The notes under the pieces: model-generated
Told to the model about the DNA's origin: nothing
Seen by the model: only the letters and a program-made list of their open reading frames with translations
Databases searched by the model: none
Translations under genes and position numbers: made by a program
Origin: Entophlyctis helioformis
Taxonomy: Eukaryota > Chytridiomycota > Chytridiomycetes > Chytridiales > Chytriomycetaceae
DNA: 55,571 nt
Direction: 5' to 3'
Assembly (NCBI GenBank): GCA_025526915.1
Contig: JAHLKH010000181.1
Span: forward strand, 1-55,571
Part shown: in pieces, positions 10,271 through 20,845 of the stretch
Position numbering within the stretch: the first letter of the stretch is position 1
Layout: every line of letters begins with the position of its first letter

Positions 10271-10283
10271 CCATGTATCGGTT
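10271..10283. repeat. Target-site duplication, 3' copy
   Basis: The 13-mer CCATGTATCGGTT occurs here, running directly into an 11-T tract (10282-10292), and again at 11336-11348. The two flank the LINE fragment exactly. Confidence 0.85.
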
Positions 10284-11335
10284 TTTTTTTTTAGGTGATG
10301 CCGAAGTTCATTCCAAGAAGATTCCCAGTCCCCAAGACACTAGATGCCATACCCTTTCGAGCTTAAGGCCGTGCGTAGATCCCTCAGTTATGTCATCCCC
10401 CTGGTCCGACACGTCCATGGTGATGTATCCATAAAGTACGCTGGAACACACCATGGGCCGCCTGAAGAAATGCGCACATTCGCGAGGCGAGTGGACGCAC
10501 GTCTCCAGGTGCATTGACTTGTTGCTGGTCACCACAGAGCCAAGACTCTGTAATGTCCGCAACACCGGATAGAACTCCTCCGCCGAGGAGCGTTATGTAC
10601 ACTTGGTCGATTCTTGTAGATACTCGGATGGTCCTAAACGTAGCCAGAAGATCGTCGTCGTAGCCGAGCGCGGCGAGAGCGGCGGGATCGTTGGATTCGG
10701 GGAGTTTGTGTTCGATGGCTTCCGAGATCTGGGCAATGAATGGGGCGAGGTTGGCGTCGTCGCGTTGGATGGCGAGGCCGGTGCAGCTGACAACAAAGTG
10801 AGCCCACTCGTGCGTGCCGTTCAGGCTCTGGTTGCAGAGGATGCAGCAGCCGTCGGTGAAGGGGTGGTTGGCGGCGAGGAGGTTGAGGCGGAGGGCGAAC
10901 TTGAGCGTCCACAGGCCGTCGATCCGGGCGAGCAGCAGAGTGCGGACGCCATCGGCCAGGTCGTAGCCGAAGCAAGGGGAGTTGGCGAAGCTGATGTCTG
11001 TGAACTGGCGGGCAAAGAAGGCGGTGGCAAGATCGGACTTGGGGGAGAGCAGGCTGGTACGGGCAATACGGAGCTTGGTGCGGTCGAGGATGGAGAAGGT
11101 GGGGAGGGGGTCGTTACGGGCAACAGGAGGAGCAATGTCGGAGAGGTTGAGACGGTTGAACAGGAGGCGAGAAACACGAGTCCAGTAATGGCGACGGGCG
11201 GTGAATTCGGTGTTGTGGTGCTGGGAGAGGAGAGCGAGCGGGGTGCGGAGCGAGCGGGCCTTGCGGGACAGACGGAGACGAGCATCGACGGCGCGGGCAT
11301 CGACACTGAAGACGCTTGTTTCGATGAGCAGCGGA
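10284..11335 (-). mobile_element. 5'-truncated LINE insertion with poly(A) tail
   Basis: On the minus strand this 1.05-kb segment carries an uninterrupted frame ending at 10393, then about 100 bp of 3' UTR and an A11 tail (10292-10282), and is bounded by a perfect 13-bp target-site duplication. The encoded part is the C-terminal region of a LINE ORF2, with the zinc-knuckle-like CILCNQSLNGTHEWAHFVVS followed by C (C-x2-C-x8-H-x3-H-x4-C) that follows the RT domain in many non-LTR elements. 5' truncation, an oligo(A) tail and a duplicated target are the hallmarks of target-primed reverse transcription. The intact frame and identical duplication indicate a recent event. It landed between the MIF4G-like gene and tRNA-Trp. 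The open frame runs on past the duplication and the tRNA by chance. Confidence 0.9.
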
Positions 11336-11348
11336 CCATGTATCGGTT
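11336..11348. repeat. Target-site duplication, 5' copy
   Basis: Identical to 10271-10283. It marks the 5' (truncated) end of the LINE insertion. Confidence 0.85.
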
Positions 11349-11466
11349 GTAGAATTGGATCGAGCGGCGTGTCCAGTGCCAGAGATTCACCATACGATGC
11401 AGCAGGGGAAGCCAAAAAGAGAGGAGCGTGATGGAGCAAGATAGCCTTGTCGTGCAAAAGGGAAAT

Positions 11467-11537
11467 GAGCCCGACGCGAATCGAACGCGCAGCCTTTCGA
11501 TCTGGAGTCGAGTGCTCTACCATTGAGCCACGGGCCC
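11467..11537 (-). tRNA. tRNA-Trp (CCA)
   Basis: 71 nt, no intron. The acceptor stem GGGCCCG pairs with CGGGCTC (one G-U). The D arm is GCTC-AATGGTA-GAGC, the anticodon loop is CTCCAGA (anticodon CCA), and the T arm is GCGCG-TTCGATT-CGCGT. The A and B box regions (TGGCTCAATGGTAGAGC and GTTCGATTC) match eukaryotic tRNA-Trp closely, including the yeast gene. The outermost anticodon-stem pair is a C-A mismatch. The terminal CCA is not encoded, as expected for eukaryotes. Confidence 0.95.
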
Positions 11538-11683
11538 TCTCACATCCTCAAAATTTCCCAGAAACAATAGATTCACTGCTTCACAATACTGCCACTGCCA
11601 CACATCAACACTGTTTCTTGGCGGCATTCAGCTCAGATGCGGCAACTTGTTTTGTACTGCACATGTATGTATTGTTGTAATGA

Positions 11684-14600
11684 TCACTCATCACCATAGT
11701 CTGGCCCATCAGCAGCACCGCCGCCGCCACCTGCCCCTGCACTGCCGCCGTCCAGATCGTCCTCAGCAGCATCGGCAGCAGCAGCAGCAAACAGCTTGTC
11801 CAGCTCGCGCGCATCCAGCGGCTTCATGGGCATCATCGAGAACCGCTTGAACATCTCCTTGGCTTCGGTCGTCCGTGCCTGTGCCTTGACCGCGTCGACG
11901 GCTGTTGGCCGGTGTGGTGGTGGTGTCGCGGTTGCTGCTGTTGTTGCTGCAACTTCAACAGGTCCACTGGCCACGCCACCGGCATCTCCGCCGGCTTCCG
12001 CTTCGGCTTCGGCCTCAGCAGCAGCAGCGGCGGCGGCAGCCGCATCGGCCTCTGCCTTGACAGCCGCCCGCCGCTCGCGCTCAGCCGCCGCCCGTGCAGC
12101 GCGCTCGACCTTGCGGACCTCCTCTTCCCGCTGCTTGCGCAGCTCAATAACGGCCGACCGGAAACTCTGGAAAAACACATCCAGCGTCATGTAAAAGTAC
12201 GACGCCTGTTTGCGCGAGCTGCTTCCAGAGTCATCGCCCGAGCCGCTGGCGCTGGCGCCAATGGTCGGCACAACGTACTCGTCGGGGTCTTCGCCAAAGT
12301 ACTGGAGGGCGTCGCGCCATGCGGCCACAAACGCGTCAAACTCTTCGCGCACCATGGCAATGAGGGCGGCCGCTGGCGTGAGCACGTCAGTCTCGAGACG
12401 GGCCTGGAACGCCGACTCGCCGCTTGGGCCATCGCCACTCTTGTCCTTGCCGTCGGCCTCGCTAAACGCGTACCCGCGTAGCCGCTGCACTGTGACTTCC
12501 ATGGCACCCACCTGCGCACACAGGTCGCGGATATCATACAGCCGCACGACAGAAAGCTCCTCGAAATCCCCGACAACACCGAGCACGTCGCCGCCGTCCT
12601 TTTCGAGCATCTCAATGAGAAACGTCATGAGACTCCACTTGCCGTCGGCGCTCTTGACGTCGCGCAGACGAGCCAGGCCCTCGATCTTGAATCCAAGGGC
12701 TTTGGCCTCGCGGCCCATCCACGGGCGGTAGCTGCCGGCCCCTGCACCGGCACCGTACTGGTAGTTGGTGAGGTTGCCCAGCTCGAGCACGGTGCGCAGG
12801 AGGATCTTGAACCGCTCCGACGAGCGGAACAGCACCGACACGGCGCGCAGCCGGGAGAACTTGCCGAGCACGTCGGCCGCCTCAATGTGCACCTGCATCT
12901 TGAAGAGGAACGCCAGCACCTGCGTCGAAAAGTGCGGGTGCTCCGTGACGGCCATCATGAACGCTTCTGCAGGCGCATAGGGCAGCACCGTGCCGTCCGG
13001 TCCCGGCTTGGGCGGCGTGCGGCGCCACTTGTCGCACATCTTGGCTTCGTCCGGTGTGGGCAGCAGGCCCTGCAGCGTGAGCAAATCGTCGCTCGCCAGC
13101 ACTGTGTCGTCAAACGCCTGCACAGCAGCAATGATGCCGCGCACGTCAAGCCCGCGCCGCGTGAAGCGGCTGAGACCAATCGCCACGTTGTTGGCACGCC
13201 GCATGTCGAGGAAACTGGTGTACAGTACTTTGGCGACCATCGTGGCGGGTTTCTTGCCTCCGCCCGCATCGCCTGCCTTTTTGTCCTGCCCGGGCACAAT
13301 GCAAAACAGCTCTTCGAATCGCTTGACGTCGAGCTTGACCACGGGACGGCCGGCCGGGCCGTTGGCAGACGAAGAAGAGGCCGGGTCGTCCATGTCGAGC
13401 TCGTTCCAGACAGAGTTTTGCACGTTGCGGATCTCGTTCCAGTGGAGTTTGGCGCGTGCGCGGATCTGCGGGCCGGCGTTGGCTGGCGGTGGTGGGAAGC
13501 GCGACATGCCACCCATTCCAGGTGGCGGAGGAGGCGGCGGTGGACCGCCCATTCCCAGTGGTGGAGGAGGCGGAGGAGGCGGGCCGCCCATACCTGGCGG
13601 CATTGGAGGTGGCGGTGGTGGCGGTGGTGGTGGCAACGGCGGTGGCGGAGGGGGCATGCTTGGAGGCCCAGATGGTGGTGGAAGCGGCGGCGCAGCAGGG
13701 GGCGGCAACACACTCGCGTCGCTCTTGCTTTTCTCGTCCAACGCCGCATCGCTCTTCTTGGGGAGCAGGCTCTCAAACTTGGCGTTGCCTGCCTCGCTGT
13801 CTGCATCCACAATCTTTCTGACAGGCGGTGTAGGCCACGCGGGCGGTGCGACGGATATCCGCGAAGCGCCAGTCCCCGATGACATGGCAGGAGTCGCGGG
13901 TAACGGGACAGGCGGCGGTGGGGGGATAATGCCCGATGGCGGCGTGGGCCACGGATGATGCGGTGCACCGGCCCGCGACACACCAACAATCTGCCGACGC
14001 ACGGCCACATCGTCCGTGATCTTGTGGGTACGCGTCCGCACGGCTCCGTCGTCTGAGCTCGCGTCTCCTTCTCGGTCTCCACCGCTGTCACCATCGCGAC
14101 TGCTGCCAGCAGCGATCGGTTCAGGCGACGCCAGCCGACTGGTATTGAACCGCCCTCGGTCGCGGTCGCGACCCACACTCTGTTCGCGTGGCTGATCGCC
14201 GTCGCCACTGTCTCCAGATCCTGACGGCCCGCCAGACCCACCAGACCCACGCCGCCGCGCGTCCTGTGCAAGCAGCCGCTCCAGCCGATCGATGGTTGCC
14301 GTGCGCGCAGAGGCACCAGGCGATCCAGCCGACACCGGGCCGGCCAGCGGCAGTCTGCCCATATCCAGCCGGCCCAGTGCGTCTGTCCGTCCTGCAGCGT
14401 CGGCGCTCACACTCCGGGACAGTTGCGTCGTGGACGGCAGGCGGCGATCGTCACCGCCACCGCCACCGCCACCGCCACCGTCACCACCATCGTCATCGCC
14501 CTCCTCTGTCGGCGAAAACGGCCGACCCATGACATCCGCACCCGACCGCGTGCCCAGACCGCCCGTGGTTGCCGCACGCATCGGACCCGCTGCATCGTCA

Positions 14601-17522
14601 TTTGCGCTTCTCTGCCGCTCGGTAGCGGGCATGGATCCATGCAGAGGTTGGTGCTGGTGGGACGCGTCGTCGCCCTCGCCTGCCGACCATTTGCGGTCGC
14701 TGCCACGCCGGCCCGTTTGGCCAAGCAGCTTCTCGAGCCGCTTGGCAGACGCGTTCGCGCGTTCAAGGAGCGCCGACTGGTACGGCGAAGGCGGCGATCC
14801 GACCGACTCGGGCGATATCTGCTGGGGCGTCTGCGTCGTCGTGATCGAGTGCACCGCTGACCCATCTTGTGGCGGGTTCGACAGGCCTTGATAGTCGCCA
14901 GAGTATAAACTGCGGCCGCCAGCCGTGGCGCTGCGGTGGTGGGCATCAGGTGGCGCGATAGTGGAGAGAGCAGGGGACGCGGTCGTGAAGGAAAAGTAGT
15001 CAGAGCCAATGGTGTGGAGCGAGTCCTTGTCAGAGGGATCGTCGGGCGAGCCGTGGCCCGACGCAGCATGGACAGAGCTGGCGCTTTGGGACCGCTCGCG
15101 CATGGACGGCAAGCCGGGAGCGAGACTCGAGGCCGGACCCGAGACGCCGGCAATGCCGCCAGACAGGGGATTTTTGTTCCTCAGACGCGTGCGCGGCCCG
15201 CTGGTGTTGGCGTTGGGTGCAGATGAGCCATTGACGAGGAGCTGCTGGTTGTTGGCGTTGACGGCGCTGCTGGTGGTGCCACTGGCGCTGCTGCTGACGG
15301 TGATCATGCTCGAGTTTGCGTCGGACGAGGTGGTGATGTCGCGATTGGATGCAGACCTGCCGCGTCTGGACGAGGTGTAGACCGACATTCGCAGCATGGG
15401 GTGCTCGGTGCAGATGGCGCGTGCAAGGTCAAGAGCGTCCTGGATCTGGTTGCCAGTCTGCTGCAGGCAGTAGCACGCGACCACACGGTTGATGCCCTTG
15501 GCTTCGATGCCGCGCATGCTGGCCTCGTTGATGCGCACCGAGTGGTAGCACACGAGCCGGGACAGGCACTTGAGGAGCGACGAGTCCATCGAGCGGGTGT
15601 ACGAGAGCTTGTACGATCCGGCCGGGTCGGACGCCTCCAGCTCGAGTTCCTGTGCCTTGGACAGTCCCTCTGAGATGACCACGTCAAGCGTAAAGTCTGC
15701 TGGGAACCGGCCATCGTCGAGATCCCGTTTGCTGACATCGAGGTCCGACACAGCGACGCGGATGATGCCGCTCGAGGGCATGAAGCCCGAGTGGAATGAG
15801 AAGCTGAGCATTGTGGCAATCTGGCGCGAAGCGGATGGATGCTGGCCAGGCCCAGCCAACGATGAAGACGCAGAAGACGCAGATGCGGCGGGAGTATGGA
15901 AGATGCGCAGCTGGACGTCCTTTTCGAGGAAGAGGGGTGCGGTGTGAGGGATGCGGAAGATGACGGCCGCGTCGGTGCGCTGCACGAGCATCTGCGCAAA
16001 GACGGCCAGCTCGCCCGGAGACGCAGCCTGGCCCGACGACTGGGCAGCCGCGAGTGCCGACGAGGTGGAGAAGACGAGCTTGCCGCTCTCGTAGACCTCG
16101 AGCCCCGGATTGCAGCCGCCGGAGCCGTCAAAGTTGGGGATGCCGTTCATGACCACGCGATGCATGCGAAGCGGGTATGCGCTGGGAACCGATCCGCCCA
16201 GGATCATGAGGTTGTTGAAGTAGTCGACATAGCGCTCGAGCGACACGGTGACCCACGAGCGGTCGATGGGCTGGTTGCTGCTGCCTCCGGCCATGGTCGT
16301 CGCGGGGGAGCGGCGGTAGGCGTAGTACTCGAACGCCTCGTTGGCGTCTGGGATGATTTCGACAAAGCGCAGGTAGGCGGCAATGGCGACGCCGGTGCGG
16401 CCGACGCCGTTTGTGCAGTGAACGACGGCCACGTTTCCAGGGTCGAGGGAGAGCCACGCGTGCATGGATCTGGCAATGTCGATGATGGTCTTGACGTTCA
16501 GGTGGTATGCCTTGGACAGAGGGAAGTTTGCAATGCGGTTTCCAAACGGCAGCGTGTCGTACGAGCCCTGCGACGTGTCGCCTGTCCGCAGATGATCAGA
16601 ACTCGGGTTAGCTGGGTCGGCCAAGGATGCGGCGGCAGCAGGCACGAAAGGAGCACGAACCGGCCAGGTTCCAGATCATGTAGCGGCCGGCGTAGCGGGT
16701 ATTGAGAAAGAGGGCGAGATCGGCAATGCTGTTGCGGTGCAAGCGCTGATCGCTGCGCTGTTTCCACGGCAGTCCAGCAGCCATGACGCGGTTTGTGATG
16801 CGGCGGATATCCAGACGACGCACGATGCGCAGGAAGTTTGGGTCGGCGGGCAGCGGCGGGGGCGGCCGGGTGCCGACCACCAAGGGCGAGTCGATGGGGC
16901 CGTACAGAGTCAACGCCGATGCCGACGCCGATGCCGATGCCGATGCCGATGCCGACGACGACGCGGCAGCACCGGCAGCACCGGCAGCAGCAGCGTAACG
17001 CAGCGATTCCGAGTATAGCGACATGGTGCGCGACTTGAGGTCTGACGGGCGGCGGTCTGACGGCAGGGCGGCCGAGCCGGCCGGCGTGGCCAGCGAGTCT
17101 GGGCCGGCAAAGAAGCGAGACTCGAGAAAGAAGTCGTCGCGGTGGATGAGGCGGCGCTCGTGCTCGCGCGCCTTGAGCGAGTTGTGCCACGGCGACGGCT
17201 GCGGCTGCGGCTGCGGATCTGCGGGGCAGGCGGGCGGCGTGGCGGCCGATGGTCTGCGGCCCGACGACGGGTCGGGGCCAGCACGCAGGGCGTCTAGTCT
17301 GCCGGAGCTGCTTGTGGTGGTGGTGCTGTTGAAGGTGCTGCTGCTGCTGTTCAAGGAAGCGCTGGCGTGCAGCGACGGCGGCGGAGCAAACGACGACAGC
17401 GGCGGGTGGTGGGCAAGCCCGCCGGTGCCATGCGCGGCGGTGCCGGTGGTGCCAGTGCTGCCAGACATGCTGCCGCCGCCGGGCGTGCTGCTGCCAGTGC
17501 CGACAGACGTGCTGCTGCCCAT
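11684..17522 (-). CDS. PTEN-like domain formin (FH1-FH2)
   Basis: Two exons, 17522-16661 and 16581-11684, joined in phase 1, give 1919 aa. Order: a Ser/Gly/Pro-rich N-terminus beginning MGSSTSVG (fits an N-myristoylation signal); a PTEN-like phosphatase domain from about 245 (FLRIVRRLDIRRITNRVMAA, YAGRYMIWNLAG) with P-loop HCTNGVGRTGV, putative catalytic Cys343 and Arg349; a PTEN-type C2 region (about 400-580); a disordered Ser/Arg-rich stretch; a polyproline FH1 (about residues 970-1060); and an FH2 actin-nucleating domain (LHWNEIRNVQNSVWNELDMD, MRRANNVAIGLSRF, LELGNLTNYQYG, LKSADGK-type KSADGKWSLMTF). The two P-loop lysines of PTEN are Thr/Val here, so 3-phosphoinositide phosphatase activity is doubtful; a membrane-binding role is likelier. 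The C-terminal tail has basic and Ala/Glu-rich segments. The architecture matches plant class II formins. Divergent from ERG27 with 288 bp between starts. The frame stays open upstream of 17522, so the start is a judgement. Confidence 0.9.
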
Positions 17523-17810
17523 CAGAGCGCCAATGGCCTGCGGCCGCGCCGTTCGTTGGTTGCGTTGGTTGCGTTGGTTAGTCTGCTGCACAGACAGATA
17601 CGCTGATACGCAGACACACGCATGCAGAGTCGCACGCACGCACGCACCTGGATGATGGACATGGGCAGGCGAGTGTCTGTGTGTGTGTGTGTCTGAGAGC
17701 AAGCGAGTGTGGAAACCCGTCGACGTTACTTTATTTCGCTTCAACTCGCTTGATTTCGCCTGCATTTTGCCTGCATTTCGTCTCTTTCCGCTTCTATCCG
17801 CTTCGTTCCG

Positions 17811-19096
17811 ATGCTCGCTGCAGCCGACCCGTCCATGCCAGGCCCTGCACCGGCCGCGCACTCTGCCTCGCACGGCGACGACTGCAAGGTGGCGCTCGTC
17901 ACGGGCGCCAACACGTGCGTTGCTGTCGCTGCCTGCCACTCTTGCGTATCTGCCACTCGTATCTGCCTGCCTGCCTGCAGCGACCCACTGACGCCTGCGT
18001 GCGCACAGCGGCATCGGCTTCGGCATCGTCGAGCGCCTCATCGAGCACTTCGAGGCCGCCCACGAGCCCGTCACCATCGTGCTCGCCTGCCGCAACCGGG
18101 CCAAGGCGCAAGAGGCCCGCGCCGCCCTCATCGCCCGCTACTTCCCTGCCCACCGCTCGTTTGGCGAGCGCACCATCCAGCTGCTCGCCGTCGACCTGTC
18201 CAACACAAAGAGCGTGCTCCTGGCCGCCGCCGACTTCAAGCGCCGCTTCCGCCGCCTCGACTTTCTGGCCCTGAATGCCGGCATCATGCCCGTGACGGCC
18301 ATCGACGCCGTCGCCGGCGCCGTCGATCTCTTCACCCGCCCGCTCGTGCTCGCAAAGTCGGGCGGCAACGCCCTCGTGCAGCGCGCCGGCCTCGTCACCG
18401 CAGAGGGCCTCGGCGAGGTCTTTGCCGCAAACGTCTTTGGCCACTACCTGCTCGTGCGCGAGCTCGAGGACGAGCTGGCCCGCTCCGGCGATGCGCGCGT
18501 CGTGTGGATGTCGTCCACCACCGCCGATCCTGCCCTCTTTGACGACAGCGACTGGCAGTGTGTCAAGAGCAAGCATCCGTACGAGGCCTCCAAGCGGCTG
18601 TCGGAGCTCGTGGCCCTCGAGATGCAGCCCGATCTGTCCAAACGCGGCATTCACACGCTGCTGGCTTCGCCGGGCAACGTCAGCTCCGGCATCACACAGG
18701 GTGCCATCTTCTCGGGCCTCCTGGTCGTCATCCTCTACATTGTGAGTGCAGCTCACTATCTCTATCTCTCCCTATCTCTGTGTGCGTGTTTGGCTGATCG
18801 GATCTCGCGCCTTGCCTTGCTTCCAGCTGCGCTTCTTTGGCGCTTCCGGCATCAACATCACGGGAAGAAACGGCGCCACGAGCACAGTCGCCCTCATCAC
18901 ATCCCCAGACGCCAAAGCCCTCGACCCGACCAAGGTCTACCACTCGGAAATCAACCTGTTGGGCCGCAAATGGGTTGTGCCCTTGACCATCGATCAGGGC
19001 GATGCGGCCCTTAGACGCCACCTTGTGGGCGAGATGGAGACTCTCCGTCGCAAGTTCCGCGATCTGGCCCGCTCAGAAGGTCTCTTGCGTGACTAG
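17811..19096 (+). CDS. ERG27: 3-keto-steroid reductase ERG27 (SDR family)
   Basis: Exons 17811-17914, 18009-18741 and 18827-19096 give 368 aa, with GT-AG introns of 94 and 85 nt. It reduces the 3-keto intermediate after C-4 demethylation in ergosterol synthesis, at the ER with ERG25/ERG26/ERG28. Splicing intron 1 restores the NADPH-binding motif TGANTGIGFGI. Further SDR features are ACRNRAKA, LALNAGIMP (the NNAG region), and the active-site YEASK (Y-x3-K) preceded by the Ser pair in VVWMSS. The hydrophobic LLVVILYI then LRFFG stretch near residues 273-285 is the C-terminal membrane-associated segment of this family. Start: the first ATG of the frame, about 25 codons before the first beta strand. 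Divergent from the formin. Confidence 0.93.
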
Positions 19097-19189
19097 CCAA
19101 GCCTAGCCTAGCCGCAGCAGCTCTATTGATTGTGTCCAATGGTCGTATCTATATAAAGTGCGTCGTATGTTGCATGTATTCAGCAGCCT

Positions 19190-20587
19190 TTATTCCGGCC
19201 CTGATCCACCGCATTCGCCAGGCTCGGCAACCAGATACTCGACCAGCATCCGCACAATATCCACATGCAGACTGTTGCCAATGAGCTTGAACCGCTGGAT
19301 GGTTGTGACGCTGTCGGGAAACACGAGCCGGCCGCTGTCCACCTCAAACCCGTGCAGACGCGCCATCTCGTTTGGTGAAAAGTACCGCAGGCCCAGCCGA
19401 GAGAGCGGGCACGGCATGGGTGGGTCGAGCAGCGTCCACCACTTTGGCTGCACGGGCGGTTTCTTGGGCTTGGTTTTGCGCGGTTGCCGCTTGAACTGCG
19501 CGTAGGGTGATGCTGGTGCACTCGATGCAGGCGAAGACTCTGGCTGCGATGCGTCTGTCTCCTGGTCTGCCTCTGCCTCTGCATCCGCATCTACCTCCTC
19601 CTCCGTCTTGACCTCTTTATCTACCTCTGCTTCTGCATCTGTGCCGCTTCTCGCAACATCCATTCGCTCCTTCTTGGGCTTGAACCGATCACACACATTA
19701 CGGTACTCGACAAACGCCGCCTCCATACGGGCCTCCCAGCCTTCAGCCCAGTCGGTCCGGAGCACCGATCCGCCGCCCGTCGCATACGTGCCATACGCTT
19801 TCGTGAAGCAGCACGACCGCCGATCGTCTGGCCCCGCAATGTCAAAGAACCGTCCAGCGTCCCACAAGGCTCGTTCCGGCACTCTCAGCGCGTCGTGTGC
19901 TGCTCGAGTCGACGCATTGTCCGCATCCAGGTACTCGCGGATTGTGCGTGTCTCTGCTTGCGCACCGCCGGGCCGTTGGAAATGTCCGGGAACGACAGGC
20001 ACGGGGCCGACGACGCCGTTGCTCGAGGCCGCCAGGAACGATCCGGCGCGCTTGGCCACGACAAACAAGCGCGGCCGCGAGTACGGCACGCCATAGTCGA
20101 GCGGGTTCATCTCCAACGCCTGCCAGACGTAGCCCGTCTCTGCAAGCCGCCTGCACATGACGTCAAACGTCAGCGACCGCTCGAAGCCGAGCACGTTCTC
20201 GAGGAGCAGGTAGCGCGGCCGGTCGGGCTCTGCCATGCCCGCGAGGCTGTCGAGCAGCCGCAGGAACGAGTCGGCACGGGTGTCGGTCATGCCCTTGCGG
20301 TCGCCCTTGCGCGTGTATGGCTGGCACGGCGGCGAGAGCATCCACAGGTCGGCGGCGTGGGCTGCAAGGTCGGCGGGCGACAGGAAGCCGATGTTGCGGG
20401 TCGAGATGGGCGTGTGCGGGTGCGAAGCCGCATAGACTGCGTTGCCGTGGTCGTTCATGTCGTAGGCGCACACGACCGTGTGTGGGACGGACGACTTGCA
20501 CAGCGCCGCATGGAAGCCGCCGATGCCCGAGTAGAGCTCCAGCACCCGCAGGTGTTGCCGGTGCGGCTGTGGCTTGCTGTCGGCCAT
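19190..20587 (-). CDS. tRNA (cytosine-5)-methyltransferase DNMT2/TRDMT1
   Basis: 465 aa, no intron. DNMT2 methylates C38 in the anticodon loop of tRNA-Asp and related tRNAs using AdoMet. Conserved motifs: I LELYSGIGGFHAAL; IV LSPPCQPYTRKGD (catalytic Cys in PPCQ); VI LLLENVLGFE; VIII NPLDYGVPYSRPRLFVVAKR; the DNMT2-specific CFT block SCCFTKAYGTYATGGGS in the target-recognition region; IX/X GFEVDSGRL and GNSLHVDIVRMLVEYL. The CFT motif separates it from DNA methyltransferases such as DNMT1/RID. An acidic, low-complexity insert of about 45 residues (about 315-360) sits between the CFT block and the last motifs and is not part of the canonical about 390-aa protein. Convergent with ERG27, 93 bp apart. 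Confidence 0.95.
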   Translation of the reverse strand: MADSKPQPHRQHLRVLELYSGIGGFHAALCKSSVPHTVVCAYDMNDHGNAVYAASHPHTPISTRNIGFLSPADLAAHAADLWMLSPPCQPYTRKGDRKGMTDTRADSFLRLLDSLAGMAEPDRPRYLLLENVLGFERSLTFDVMCRRLAETGYVWQALEMNPLDYGVPYSRPRLFVVAKRAGSFLAASSNGVVGPVPVVPGHFQRPGGAQAETRTIREYLDADNASTRAAHDALRVPERALWDAGRFFDIAGPDDRRSCCFTKAYGTYATGGGSVLRTDWAEGWEARMEAAFVEYRNVCDRFKPKKERMDVARSGTDAEAEVDKEVKTEEEVDADAEAEADQETDASQPESSPASSAPASPYAQFKRQPRKTKPKKPPVQPKWWTLLDPPMPCPLSRLGLRYFSPNEMARLHGFEVDSGRLVFPDSVTTIQRFKLIGNSLHVDIVRMLVEYLVAEPGECGGSGPE

Positions 20588-20845
20588 GTGTGGCTGGCTA
20601 GCTAGCTGGCTGGCTGGATGGATGCTGTCGAGGTAAGATCGCGGTGGTTGTCGCGGTCGTCGTCGACGTCCTCACCTCGGAGCCATTCCACGATCCGAGC
20701 CCAGTCTCTCCAAGACCACCACTGGGACACGCACAGACCTGATGGAGCGACCAAGCCGTGCACCACGATGCCCATCACCCATTGAATGCCCACGAATGCG
20801 GTACGAATCGACATGAATACTTTAATGGTGCAGCTGGACAAGATA

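Noticed and set aside
10393..11352. Plus-strand 249-codon Glu/Gly/Val-rich frame opposite the LINE fragment
   Set aside because: Antisense shadow of the LINE coding sequence with no homology of its own.
11336..11523. The 376-codon frame starting inside the tRNA as the start of the LINE protein
   Set aside because: Its first part is antisense-free readthrough of tRNA-Trp and flanking DNA. The 13-bp duplication places the element's true 5' end at 11335.
17523..18131. Upstream extension of the formin frame to 18131
   Set aside because: It would overlap the ERG27 first exon on the opposite strand and is compositionally unlike the protein; ATG 17522 is preferred.
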